Source: Siphonodentalium dalli
Taxonomy: Eukaryota; Mollusca; Scaphopoda; Gadilida; Siphonodentaliidae
Length of the DNA: 64,000 nucleotides
Direction: 5' to 3'
Assembly (NCBI GenBank): GCA_032622095.1
Contig: CP136066.1
Location: 204,188,978 to 204,252,977, forward strand
A program made the position numbers and the translations under genes. Below the pieces are notes generated by a model. The model ran no database searches and had not been told where the DNA came from. It worked only from the letters and a program-made list of their open reading frames with translations. Numbering within the stretch: the first letter of the stretch is position 1; each line of letters opens with the position of its first letter. Shown piece after piece: positions 32,369 through 43,765 of the stretch.

Positions 32369-33013
32369 ATGTCTACCATCGGACGCGACAGCAATCCACC
32401 AACGAGATCAAACACATCCGGCAAGTTATTGACAATCAAGGATATAGAAGATGGCGACGACGATGACGATGACAATGGAGATGATAGTGATAAAGAAGAC
32501 ACGGAGTGGGCACACCCGGATCTCCCAAACATCCCGAAGATTACTACTCCTTCCATCGCGAGTAGCACAATTCAACCCACCCGTCCGATCAAAAAATGGG
32601 AACATCCGGACCTCCCAAACATTTCAAAGATTACTCCTTCCACCGCAAACCGCACAATTCCAGCAGCCACCCGTCCTATAGACAGACGACATTCCGAACA
32701 ACCCAGACATGCGCATGTCGATGACGAATTCGAAAACTGCACGAGGAGACGGAAGCGAGTTGTGTTTCAAAGTATTCCGGATCTAAAAAAATTCCCGAAC
32801 CTCGATAAAATTAGTGACACGGACGTGTTAGAATGTAGGCGGTTCTTCTACAGGAGGAATGCGTTGTGTGATCCAGAGAAAATGATCATAAAACAAGAAT
32901 CGCGCGAGAGATTCGAAAAAGATATTGAGAAACGAAAAACTCAGCTATCGAAAAAACTTGGTCAGTTTTGTGTTGTTAAACTTGGTAAAAATGGCGAGGA
33001 ACATTTGGCATGA
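32369..33013 (+). CDS. Uncharacterised acidic protein with two 30-residue repeats
   Basis: Best host-gene candidate here: 214 codons from ATG 32369 (MSTIGRDSNPP). The frame is open a little further upstream but with no ATG. Residues 28-46 are an acidic run (DGDDDDDDNGDDSDKEDTE). Residues 47-76 and 77-107 are two tandem repeats starting W-[AE]-HPDLPNI-[PS]-KIT and ending TRPI; a weaker echo, IPDLKKFPNLDKI, is at 136-148. CTRRRKRVV (124-132) could be a nuclear localisation signal. The C-terminal third is highly charged. No signal peptide, membrane segment or known domain is recognised. Composition and the basic cluster suggest a nuclear or nucleic-acid-associated protein (inference). AATAAA follows at 33040. 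It may be a single-exon gene or a last exon. Confidence 0.55.
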   Translation: MSTIGRDSNPPTRSNTSGKLLTIKDIEDGDDDDDDNGDDSDKEDTEWAHPDLPNIPKITTPSIASSTIQPTRPIKKWEHPDLPNISKITPSTANRTIPAATRPIDRRHSEQPRHAHVDDEFENCTRRRKRVVFQSIPDLKKFPNLDKISDTDVLECRRFFYRRNALCDPEKMIIKQESRERFEKDIEKRKTQLSKKLGQFCVVKLGKNGEEHLA

Positions 33014-33039
33014 GTGATTTACATGGGATTAGTGTCTGG

Positions 33040-33045
33040 AATAAA
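33040..33045 (+). promoter_or_regulatory. Poly(A) signal AATAAA
   Basis: Canonical hexamer 27 bp after the stop codon of the 32369 gene. In AT-rich DNA this can occur by chance, but its position supports the gene call. Confidence 0.45.
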
Positions 33046-33049
33046 TTTG

Positions 33050-33440
33050 CATAGTGTAGTTGAGTGCTTATGCTTTTTTAAAAGTTATACATGTGTTATA
33101 CTTTAAAGGACCAATTATTTTTCGAACCCCCAGATCACAATATATATTATATACCATTTGAAAGAGGAAGCTCCAAAATATTGTATTATCAACTTATCCT
33201 GTCGAATTAACTGTGAACATGCTGGTTTTTTTTAGCCGAGGTACCGACGTGTGTTCTGTCTGTTCGATCTGGTCTCTACTGACAGTTTATTATTCTCAAT
33301 GGATGTGGATAACTCTATCTCTTAGTTGTAAATTATGATGCATTATGGGGTAAATAACTAGGGAAGTTGGGGTGAATCTGAGAATCTCTATCATTTGGTG
33401 GACAGTCCTAGGCCGCAGCTGTTCCTTATTCTGGCGGAAT
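33050..33440. other. Unassigned sequence
   Basis: Nothing recognised beyond probable 3' flank of the gene. Confidence 0.35.
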
Positions 33441-33590
33441 ATATATGTTTCGTCCCTCTTCTATATGATATATAATATGGACTATATATGTTTCGTCCCT
33501 CTTCTATATGATATATAATATGGACTATATATGTTTCGTCCCTCTTCTATATGATATATAATATGGACTATATATGTTTCGTCCCTCTTC
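33441..33590. repeat. Tandem array, 43-bp unit, 3.5 copies
   Basis: Unit 'tatatatgtttcgtccctct'+'tctatatgatatataatatggac', repeated exactly at 43-bp spacing (gtttcg at 33447, 33490, 33533 and 33576). Confidence 0.95.
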
Positions 33591-33608
33591 TTAAAATAAT
33601 ATATATTA

Positions 33609-34128
33609 CTAGCAGGTGACCCGATTTCGTCCGGGCTTTGACCTTGAATTGACCATTTTGAAGGTCAAGGTCAGGTCGGGGTAACGATTTGACCCGTCCA
33701 AAACACTCCCCGTAATTCTGCCTTTTTAATCAAGAGAAATGGTGGTACCCGTCCCTATAAAAAGAGGTACTTTTGTGGGTACCCGTTTCAAGGTGAAGAT
33801 CACCTCGGGCGGAAAAACTTACCCGATGAAAATCTCCCCCGTTCATTGGAACCCCTAAGTACGAAGACAGAAATAAGAATCACACGCATACGCTCTTTAT
33901 CAACGACACTGCGGATACGAACGCTCTTTAACTATCAACGCGATTAACCCCACAGTGCCAATGACGGTAATTTTGGTGACTAGGAATGGAGAAGGATTGC
34001 TCTGACGTTCTCAGAAGCGGTGCGATGACACTTCATCTGGGATTTTACCCTTAGATAGGAAGTTTGGGCTCAATCCGTCCGGCAGTTTTCCCGACCATAG
34101 TTAACAGACAAACAAACAGAAGTCCCAA
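33609..34128 (+). mobile_element. Short retroposon-like element with 11-bp target duplication
   Basis: Flanked by exact AATATATATTA copies (33598-33608, 34129-34139). It starts 'ctagcaggtgacccgatttc' and ends '...ccggcagttttcccgacc', 'acagacaaacaaacagaa'. This resembles a widespread class of invertebrate short elements that begin 'CTAGC.GACCCG' (recollection). The duplication length suits target-primed retroposition. No coding capacity; class not settled. Confidence 0.6.
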
Positions 34129-34139
34129 AATATATATTA

Positions 34140-35347
34140 GATAACTTCAACAAACGACCTACGGTCATTTTTTGAACTTATTTTTATCACATAATTAGCC
34201 CCTAAATCCGGCCTCAAACTCTTTAGTAAGACGCACGTGTATTATCGGCACGCGCAGTGGCGTAATAGCTTAACGCAATGATGTCGATATCAAAACCGGA
34301 ACTTTATATTATGTTACTTATAATACTATAATTATGATATTCAATTAGTGTTGCGTTATCTAGTGTTGACTGTGAGATAAACATGGGTGATAAGGGTGGT
34401 TGAACAATTTTGTCAACACGAACAGACACATTTAAAATGGAACTATATTTGTTCTTGAATGTGTTTTTACTTCCTCTTTGGTTGTGATAAGGAAATCAAT
34501 ATTATTTTTGTTTAACCCCAGTCGTTTCGAGATAATTTTTCCTTGCTAAAATGTAATTAAGTGATAAAATGGATCTCAAATTCGCAATTCTATACGAAAT
34601 TTATTAACTTCGCGTATATAATTGCGGCTCAGTGGAAATCCTCTATATCTGAACATTTCCTATGGGATAACTACTCGTCAATGAGTATTTAGTGTAGAAA
34701 GGGTTATCAACTCGACTCTATACTAAATTTTATACGCCTGTTTTAAAAACGGACTTTTTATGTGTGTCCATCCGTTCATTTTTTCGTTTCCGGGTAATAA
34801 CTAATTTAGTTTTTACAATGAATGAAATGTTGCCACAAAATACAGGTCAAGTTCGATTTTGGGGCCTGGTCGCCAATTTTTTTTAACCAGAGTTATGTCA
34901 CTTCGCGCTCAATTTTTATTTCTTGATGATAACTTTAGTTAATGTTGACTGAATGGAATGGAATTTTGTATGCATGTTTACAACACGAAATACAAACCAA
35001 GTTTGACTTTGGGTTCCATCCATTAATATAGTATTATGTTTGCTTTTTATCAGCTTCCGGTGATCAAAATATGGCCATGGATACATGGTGTACATATAAA
35101 ATGACTATACATATGCCTTGAAATAACTTATTGTAACGATAGATTACGGCCTTTTAAAGTTTAAACAGACTGGGTTAATTTGTTCTACGGCATTAAGATA
35201 GTCGTTAGATTTATTATGATGGTAATGCTACTTAATGCTCGTTATGTGTAAAGTTCAAGGTAAGGATCATTCAGTTTGAAAATGTAATTACTTTTGTTAA
35301 ATCCAGGTCCGGTTCTGGGAATAAAAATAGGTCGATAATTATTATTA
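34140..35347. other. Unassigned sequence
   Basis: No gene, RNA or repeat family recognised across this AT-rich stretch. Confidence 0.4.
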
Positions 35348-36277
35348 TTAGCCCATTCATGACGGGGGCGGCGCTGGTGCAGCATTAGAAATCCATTGGG
35401 AGCCTCGCACATATGAGAGATCATATGCCTGTGCATTCTCTTCTATATGCGAGTCTCCCATAGGGAGCTTCGCATGTATAAGAAAACACACTGGCTTATA
35501 AGGTTATAAGGCAAATATTGTTAGGCCAATACATTCCATTATATATACGATACGATACGATAGGATTTATTTGCATAAACACCAATAAAGGCAGTATGCT
35601 AACAATACAATTCATAATAAAACAATAATTAATAAACAATTACATATGAACATGGCATGTCTAGCTACATGTATGTTATTGTGTGATGGCAAGCATAATT
35701 TTCATTCATACAGAACGCTTATCAAAGAAGCGCCGGACCACGTTGCTGATTTTGCTGCTTATTTCATGGTTATAATTTTTCATTATAACATTAAATTTCT
35801 GATCGTTTGACATACTTGTAAAATTACTGTGATATTTACCAACAATTTGGAAAGTTCATGTCTGAGATCGCAATAGTGTGGACATTCCAAAATGAAATGA
35901 TACTCATTTTCTATATCCGAACCGCTCCTGAATTTACGACACAGTCTCTTCCCCTCCTTAATTATAGGCTGATGATGTCTACCTTTTTCAATAGCGAGTT
36001 TGTGATCACTAATACGGAGTTTTGTAGAACTAATCCTATCTTTTAAAGATGTTGTGTTTGTTAAGTAAGTCTCTAAGACATACTCATTTTTAAACAATCT
36101 ATATGTTCTGAATTTATTTTTATGTATGTTTGCAGCCTGTTTATCCTGAAAATAAGCTCCCTATGGGAGAATGCATTGAATCTAATGTTCTGAGTTTATT
36201 TTTATGGCCCTTTGGGAGAATGCATTGTCACAGAATTTTCGCAAATTGTCAGGAAGCTCCAGTCATGAAAGGGTTAA
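35348..36277. mobile_element. Family C MITE split by a LINE fragment
   Basis: The left part (35348 to about 35548) starts TTAGCCCATTCATGACGGGG, a decayed form of the family C end, and holds a degraded palindrome. The right part (about 36131-36277) ends 'ggaagctccagtcatgaaagggTTAA'. Between them lies a LINE 3' piece on the minus strand. Confidence 0.65.
35549..36130 (-). pseudogene. LINE 3' end: ORF2 C-terminus plus tail
   Basis: The minus-strand reading at about 35783-36097 gives LRISDHKLAIEKGRHHQP, then IENEYHFILECPHYCDLRHEL. This matches the zinc-binding C-terminal region common to many LINE ORF2 proteins. It is followed (lower coordinates) by a short untranslated tail ending in a (TATCG)n run at about 35549-35562, as LINE 3' ends often do. 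Strongly 5'-truncated; no reverse transcriptase core present. Confidence 0.65.
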
Positions 36278-36462
36278 ATACATGTATTTGTCACATGCAG
36301 GAAGACTTATTGAAGTCAAAGAATTTGGAAAGGTCGGTATCCGATTTTTTTAGTGTGGAAAGTTCCTTTCCTATGCCTGATACGGTAACACAAATAAAGT
36401 GCATTTATTTGTCACATTTATGTATGTAAAATTGAAACAGCTGGAAAATTGTAACGACTTTA

Positions 36463-36615
36463 CAGCCTGTTGATCCTGAATTACAGCCTCTTGATCCTGA
36501 ATTACAGCCTTTTGGGGACATGGCTGATATAAGCATCATGCTTTCTGCCAAATCCCATTCTCTAATAAAATTGTCTTGAATTACAGCCTGTTGATCCTGA
36601 AAATAAGCTCATATT
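36463..36615. repeat. Short repeats 'cagcctgttgatcctgaa'
   Basis: Three near-tandem copies (36463-36510) and one more at 36589. A related 'gcagcctgtttatcctgaaa'+'ataagctcc' is at 36133. The sequence at 36770-36835 has two palindromic 'ggttcaatatgaacc'-type copies. Confidence 0.6.
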
Positions 36616-37023
36616 GAACTTATTTCAAAATATCATTTGAATCTGAGTTACGCTCGATGTGAACATAAATCACTTACCAGCTCTTTATATTGTGTTTTTT
36701 TTTTACGTTTTTACTGTCGTATTTGCCATAAAACGGAATAACGGATATAAGTCCTCTGTGGGCTTATATCATAATAAAATAGGTTCAATATGAACCTATG
36801 TGAATATTTAGGTCCAATATGAACCTATTTTCACGAAGATATGTTGGACGTATGGCAAGTGTTTTGAGAGTATACATTCATGTCTAGGAACCTATACGCC
36901 ACCAATCAAGTCTCTAACCCAAAGTGGTTTTGATTTTAACTTTGTTTAAATTTAAAACTATATAAACGTTTGTCCTACGGATAAGCCAGTACGTGAGCTG
37001 TACATAGCAATGCATAATGCACA

Positions 37024-37412
37024 TTAACCCTTTACCCAACAGAACGGCCCTGTGCCAATGCATTCTCTTATATATGCGAGTCGACCATAGGTCGCCTCGC
37101 ATATATAAGAGAATGCATTGGCTTAACACATTAAAAATTATAAAATTGTTAAAGAATGTAAGAAAAAATGGTAAAAAGTGTTTAAAAAAGGCCAATGCAT
37201 TCTCTTATATATGCGAGGCGACCTATGGTCGACTCGCATATATAAGAGAATGCATTGGCACAGGGCATAACTGTAACTATCACAATGTGGTCAAGGAGCT
37301 GGTTCCAATGATATCCATATTTGTATGGTTCTATGGAGACAGACCGAAGATATTTTAGGCTGTTGAAGCTTTATTTGGCCGGTTTTGGCCGGTTTGTTGG
37401 GTAAAGGGTTAA
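37024..37412. mobile_element. TTAA MITE, family A
   Basis: TTAA at 37024-37027 and 37409-37412, with ends as in 3923-4312. It has two palindromes (37056-37122 and about 37191-37257) in opposite orientation. It is very similar to the 3923 copy but in a different place in the window. Confidence 0.9.
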
Positions 37413-37995
37413 AATATCAGTAATTGTTAATAACAAATTTTTATAAATGAAATTTGTGAGGAAAACGGGTATAGATTGTGCCCCGATTTTGAATATCAAA
37501 TACACCTCAACCATTTAATAGATGTTCATAAAATGCACATAATCAATTTCACTCGTAGGTGCATGCGCACTCAGAACGAAACGAATGTGTTAATGGGTTC
37601 CGAATATGACACGAGTGTTAGTGAGGAAGGCTCAGGCTCGAGTTATATCATTCCGCGATGACACAAGTGCCGTATCAACAAACCCATCAACAGACGTCCA
37701 AGAATCCATGCATTAAAAATTACAGGCTTACATGGTTTATTTAGGCACATACAGTGCAATTTTTGTCATGTGTGATGATGCTTTTATTTAAAAGTTCCGA
37801 TTTCATGGTTGACGTGAACGTCATGTGCGTCAGTTGACGTCAACGTGATGCGTATGGAACGTACGTTCCATACGGATTTGTAAATATGAAACAGCAATAA
37901 CACTGTACTTCTAGGAACAAGCGTGTGATAAAATGACGCATGCAACAACTATCTTGTTTCCTCGGCGACAAATATACAAAATACTACCCATGCAC
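37413..37995. other. Unassigned sequence
   Basis: Nothing recognised. Confidence 0.4.
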
Positions 37996-37999
37996 ATGG

Positions 38000-38331
38000 T
38001 TTTCATCAGAGTGATCAAATATCGATTTTTGAAGTTTGTTATTTCAATTGTTTGTGGCCCAGAAACACGCACACAGACGGATGGTCTCGGTCAAAATTGC
38101 GGACGAAGATGGATAACTCTAAAAACAAGTGGTAATACGGCCATGTTTCGTTGAACAAAATGTTGATAAATAACACGTTTTTGGGAAATTTGATACCATA
38201 GTTGACAGTGGGTAGCATTATTTTGTTTCAATAAATCGATTCTGATAACTATTTTGAAGAACTTTTGTTGTTGTTGTTGTTGTTGTATCTTGATGATATG
38301 GGGACCCTCTGATCGGATTGAGTACCTTTAA
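38000..38331. mobile_element. Partial TTAA foldback element (relative of 41289-41776)
   Basis: Right end 'ggggaccctctgatcggatt'+'gagtacctTTAA' matches that of 41289-41776. 'gatggataactctaaaaaca'+'agtggtaat' matches its middle in reverse. The left end is missing. A (TTG)n run lies at 38263-38286. Confidence 0.55.
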
Positions 38332-38557
38332 GAAAAAACATACAGTTGACGCTTTGGCGCGTTCAACTGTACTCCAGTTACATAGATTTTTGTTTAACCA
38401 ATAAGGTGAAACAACCGAAAAAAAATCAAACGAAATTTCGTTTGGTTATTTCGCTTTCTTCGGTTATTTCGTCTGGTAACCTACGCGTACGATTGAACTA
38501 ATTTCGCTTTCGTCGGTTACTTCGCTGTATATTTCTTATTCCTTCGCTTGTTTCGGG

Positions 38558-39400
38558 CAGGGGCGTGGCGACAAGGGGTTCGGGTGTCTCACCCCCAACT
38601 TTGGTCCAAATTTTCAGCAGCTGGAAATTTCATCCCTGACACAACATTAGTTGGAAACAATAGGTTGAAATTGTTGTTGTAGTTTGATTTTCAAACTATT
38701 TATTAGGGGTGAATTTATTGTTTTTGGACCAATATATGCATATTTTCCTACTTTTGGTAAAAATATTGAACTGAAATGGCCATCAGTTGGAAGTTTTCCA
38801 ACCTTAGGGGGGGGTGTCAGGTTGGAAATTTCCAACAATAATGTTGGAAAGCTTGTGTCCTGGTCCCTCCCCTGTGGCCAGTCAAAAACTGCTAGCTGAT
38901 TTAAGAAAACAATATTTCCCTACATTTGGGCAAAATTGTCATTGGAATTGTCATCAGTTGGAAATTTTCCAAACTAAGTGGGCTGTCAGGTTTGAAATTT
39001 CTAACACTAGGAAAGTTTTGAGGCCATGCAGTCTAGATGCTTGGATTTTGCGATTTTTTAATTTAGATTTCAAAATTTTCTCACACCGGGCCGAACCATG
39101 GTCGACCCGGTGTGTCATCCTGGTCTCTCACCTGCAGTGTCGTGTTCATTCGTCTGAGTTAGACCTCCAGATGTTACGATATATGCAATTTTCAGGTTAA
39201 ACATCATTCTGAATGTACTCATACCGGGTATTTAAAACCATGGTTCACGAATAGGCTACCAGACATGAACACTGAGGTGAAAAGGGGGATGCAAATGAAA
39301 TTCTGGAAAACTTGTGTTTGGTCTGATTCAAAAGGTGGGGTATTGTTGGAATTCCCAAGGTGGGCACCCCCAACGGAGACCCTCTACAGCCACGTCCCTG
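38558..39400. mobile_element. hAT-type non-autonomous element, complete
   Basis: 843 bp. It is flanked by an exact 8-bp duplication GTTTCGGG (38550-38557, 39401-39408). Terminal repeats are CAGGGGCGTGGC and GCCACGTCCCTG. Inside are several GTTGGAAATTTCCAAC-like motifs and one CACACCGGGCCG hairpin (about 39080-39113), inverted relative to the copy at 10990-11903. No transposase frame. Reference copy for this family in the window. Confidence 0.88.
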
Positions 39401-39408
39401 GTTTCGGG

Positions 39409-40040
39409 TTCGGATTTACACACGCGTTCGACATTTTCGGTTTCGACGCTTGTTTCACCATGCAATATACAGTAGTTTACACGCGCATCCGGTGCGGCAT
39501 AAACAGGATTCCATAGAAAAAATACTTGCCATGGTCACAGCTGTTTTTAATTTTTCGCACAGAAGTGAAACAAACGCTCTTTCTATTAACTATATCAGGA
39601 ATCGACTGACACAGAAGGCTCTGTTTGTTACATGCCGTGTAAATGGCAGTTTTTGTTTTGGGACCAAAACACAGTGATCAACGTTGTATTTTGTATGACT
39701 CCACATGGGGCATATGGTATTCGTAGAAGGGTAGTTCAAGTATTTATTGACCTATTTAGATACCTGGGAAAATTTAAAAGCGAACATTATTAGGTGTATG
39801 TTGGAGCGCAAACGGCTATGTGGCTTTAAAATATGCCTTGTCAGATTTACACCAACTTATGGCACACACGAAAACACACAAAGTCAACGTTACGTAAAAA
39901 CGAGTAGAAAAGCTCATATTTGAGAACGCTCTTTAACATCTACCGCTTTTGTTCTACAGATACATGGACGCTCTTTATAACAGACTATCATTGGACTTTT
40001 TGCTGCGATAACAAATATAACGTTGGTTGAAATTAATATT
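39409..40040. other. Unassigned; paired ACGCTCTTTA motifs
   Basis: No gene. Motif (A)CGCTCTTTA occurs at about 39915 and 39968, as it also does in pairs near 33893/33922 and 62498/62530 (inverted). Confidence 0.35.
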
Positions 40041-40043
40041 CAT

Positions 40044-40345
40044 TCAGTTATCCGTCCAGCGGAAAAAATAGCTGAGGATTTTTTTTAATACTAATTTTGG
40101 CGTCATTGCGGATTTGGCATCTGTAATAAGGCTAAAAGTGCTGAAGGGTGCACATGCAGGTTTTGAAAATGCGTTGAATGTTACACTGGGTTTGTTATCG
40201 GCACTTATGCAGTGAATTACTTCCTGAAAGTCTGGCGCGGTGGCGCCCATCAGCGTTTTGTTTTCAGTTCAGTTAAATTTTCATTGGAACGTAGATAATA
40301 ATTTTCTAACATAAATCATGACAGACTCGAAAACTAAACATCAGT
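40044..40345 (-). repeat. Paralogue of the LTR insertion site, with short conserved frame
   Basis: Homologous to 20700-20816 joined to 25460-25615, without the LTR element. It reads straight through 'ttatcggcac' into 'ttatgcag'. The minus strand has a 68-codon frame from ATG 40250 (MGATAPDFQEVIHCISADNK...). The other copy begins MGAVAPNFQ and is interrupted. No family is recognised; it could be a duplicated exon or the 5' part of an unidentified element. Confidence 0.5.
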
Positions 40346-41288
40346 CAGAACAACATTTCAAAACATGTGTATCCGTCAGCACATTCCCAAATACCATTCA
40401 ACCCTTTTTTGTGAGAGTGACCCCTTCAGCTGTAATAAGCCCCATTATATACTTTATAGTATATATGCGCATGTAAATATCAGATTTAGTGACAAACTAG
40501 TGTATCTAACAAAACTCAATTTACTGAATGTTTGTTTTATGTTCGAGTGTGTTTCTATCATATACATGTACAGAAACATACACTGTCCTAATTTATATAT
40601 TGACCATGGTTACATGGTCACAAATCGCGTGCTTTCAATTTGAAATAAAAACTTTTAGAGAACACTAGATTTATCAAGACTGATAGAAATACTACATAGA
40701 AATTTAAAGAGTAGACACCAATCGTATTTTGAACGACAATAGATAATTATTACCAATAGGGACTATACGACACAATAAGTTATGTTCTTTATATTCGTCG
40801 TCGTTTTTCCTTATTCGTTGTTACGATTACAGGTTTGGATTTTCAACAAAACTTACACATACATGATCTAATAATAAACTCGAGATCGTTTCTCAGCTCC
40901 TCGATGTGGGAGATGACTCTGATATTATGTCCTTGTGATCGCCATGTTTTTTTTTTTTTTTTTTATCTATTAGTGGCAATAAAATTATTCGTCGTCGTGT
41001 AACACGAGATGCTTGTGAAACGCAAAGCGCTAAGCTATGACCCGATAACAGCATAATTAAGTACAGAATAATCACGGCACGCAGTCCCGTAATCCCCTTA
41101 CTGCGAGTAGAAAGCACAATTGTATCACAAACGAACTCGTAGTTGTCAATTCTGCGAAAAGGTTTTTGGACCGTCCGAAAAATTTACGAACAACAAATAG
41201 CTATTCGTAATAATTATCTGTTCATTATGCGAAATGTGTCTAATAATATGAATGCGTTCTGGGGTCAATACTATAAAATTATGTATCT
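40346..41288. other. Unassigned sequence with a T-run
   Basis: No gene recognised; a poly(T) run at 40946-40964. Open frames are short and without resemblance. Confidence 0.4.
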
Positions 41289-41776
41289 TTAAAGGTACTC
41301 AATCCGATAAAACTCCTCTCAATTACCATTTCAATGGCTTCGGGGGTCAAAGATAATTGATTCGAGTCGAGGAAGTCACCCATCAAAGCTCAGATTTGTT
41401 AGATATCGATTTTAGAAATCTATTATTTTTCATTATCGGGAATACTATCTGGCACAGAACTCAGTCAAAATTGCGTTATTATTACCACTTGATTTTAGAG
41501 TTATCCATCCTTGTCTGTTTGAATAGATTTTGATGTACACATCCAGAGCAGATTACGGCAGTTGAAGGCAATTATTAGTACTCATCTCGAGTAAATAACA
41601 AATTTCAAAAATCAATATCTAATAACTCTGAGCTTTGTTTGATGGGTTCCTCGACTAGAATCAAATATTTTTTACCCCCAAAGCCAAAGAAATAGTAATA
41701 TAGGACCCTCTGATCGTATTGTTGTTGTTGGAATCTGTTGAGATGGGGACCCTCTGTTCGGATTGAGTACCTTTAA
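41289..41776. mobile_element. TTAA foldback MITE (AGGTACTCAATCCGA ends)
   Basis: TTAA at 41289-41292 and 41773-41776, with ends AGGTACTCAATCCGA and inverse. Most of the element folds back, for example 'cccatcaaagctcagatttg' with 'ctctgagctttgtttgatgg'. No coding capacity. Confidence 0.75.
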
Positions 41777-43765
41777 ATTACAAGACAGTGAACATGAATG
41801 TGTGTGCTGTATAATCATAGGCTGCTTATATTGATATCGTGCGCAGGTAAATTATATTACTAATAAGAATCTCACCATAAGAAAGCACACGTGACGTGTC
41901 GTATTAATACACCCTATACTATGTGTGTTTACTGCTACGCCGATCTGGCCGTGCCAATGGAGCGATGGAGATATCTCGCAGGACAACATTTGTAGTAAAG
42001 CTGATCTGGTCGTGTCAATGGAGCTATAGCGATGAGGATATCTCGTAGGACAACACATTTCGCGGATGTATCTTCGTGCATGTCTCATTGTTGCAGTATG
42101 TAACTTTTATGACCGCGTTAATTGCTTTCGATGTTTAGGTATGGACAATGGCTTGAATATTTTATTGCGGGAACACAATGCATATAATAGCCTATAACAG
42201 CTAACTTTGCTGATGACATATGTCTCAGTTGGAATTTAGAATAAAGGTAGTATTGCGAAGTATTGTGTGTGTATTTAATCCGATTAGTAGATTTTTGGTT
42301 CGCATTAGAGGTTGAATGGTGAATTAGAAACCTGCAGTAATAAGCCGTAGTTTGTTGTTATAATTTGAAGGATTAGTTGTTTTAACGGAATTCTGAGGTG
42401 GTGCATTCATGAAACCAATATATTTTATATTATAAGTTATATATTTGCCTAATAATTTGCGTTACCATTTCTGACTATGGTTTGTCTTGTAAGTTGTTGT
42501 GGTGGATTGACGCAATTTGGCGGTAACATGATGTGACATTGACGGCTTGGAGTTTATGTTCAACCGAGGCGCGAAGCGACGAGGTTGAAAATATATGCTC
42601 AAAGTCCTCACTGTCACACCATACATGCAACATAATCTGCAACATGGTCCGGACATTTTTCAAAGAAAGGTCAGATTCTGCTGATATAATAATGAAATAG
42701 TTACTGCAGTATATGTATTATGTTTGAATCATTGTTGACATTGTTATATATATTTGTTATTTTGACATCTGTCTCGTGTGGACGTTTTATGTCATTAAAC
42801 TATCTATCTATCTATCACCATGTTACCGCCAATAAACCAAATAATGTATATTTCTGCCGACAGTCAGATTTATGACATTTGTGCCGAAGAATGATCACCA
42901 AAAAAATTCAAAATCTCCTATCGCTCTCTCCATAACGTTGTTCAACGTAAATGAAAAAAATCAGACCATCGAGAGACGATGCAACGGTTGTCTTGGTTTC
43001 CCTCATGTTGACTGCTCTAGACGTAAGCATGGGGTATGTTGCGCGGCTCTCTGAACAACCAAAGACGCTGTTTCTTACAGGAGGCGGAACATTGCCAATT
43101 ATAGAGCTCGAAAGGTAACCGTCTTGTAATTTATACTTGTAGACGTTTTTGTTTGTCACCACTGGTTTGTTAATCACGTTTTCATGTGTGACTTGTTATT
43201 TTGTTTTGTATAGAATAAATTATATTTATTATATATACGTATATCATTGAACACTTATAATGTTGCGAGGTTGTGGTTTCCCTGCTCATCGGTGCCATTG
43301 TATGATGAGTAATGATCACTGCAATAGACTGAGGTCCAAGGGCCCATGGAGATTTGGATCCTCATGTTACTGGTTCAAGTTGATCTTTCTTACAACTGTC
43401 AAACAATTCAATATGATTTGGACAAATCAGTTTAACCATTACATTACTAAATACTCATTGACGGATATCTCCATAAAGAAATGTTCTGATAAAAGTCTGC
43501 TATGCCACACATCTCAAAAAGAAGGTAGCTTTATTTGACCTTTGGCTTTTTGAGAAATGAAAAATTTGATTATGGGAAAAATCATTGACTCTAAATTTGC
43601 TTCCAACTGTCAGTGTTTAAGCGATATGAAGCACTCCGCCGAGGTGTTCAAAACTTATTAACAACTAATCATAAGTTATTGTCATAAATTTTATATCCAA
43701 AATAAGTTATTGCCAAAATAAGTTATTGTCATAAATATTATATCCAAAATAGTCCGAAAACAGCG
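41777..43765. other. Unassigned; LINE-like tail at 42760-42818
   Basis: 42760-42818 ('tgacatctgtctcgtgtgg...cattaaactatctatctatc') looks like a LINE 3' tail with its terminal (TATC)n. The rest shows no recognised gene. Open frames at 42462-42663, 42872-43177 and 43260-43538 lack any family resemblance. Confidence 0.35.
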
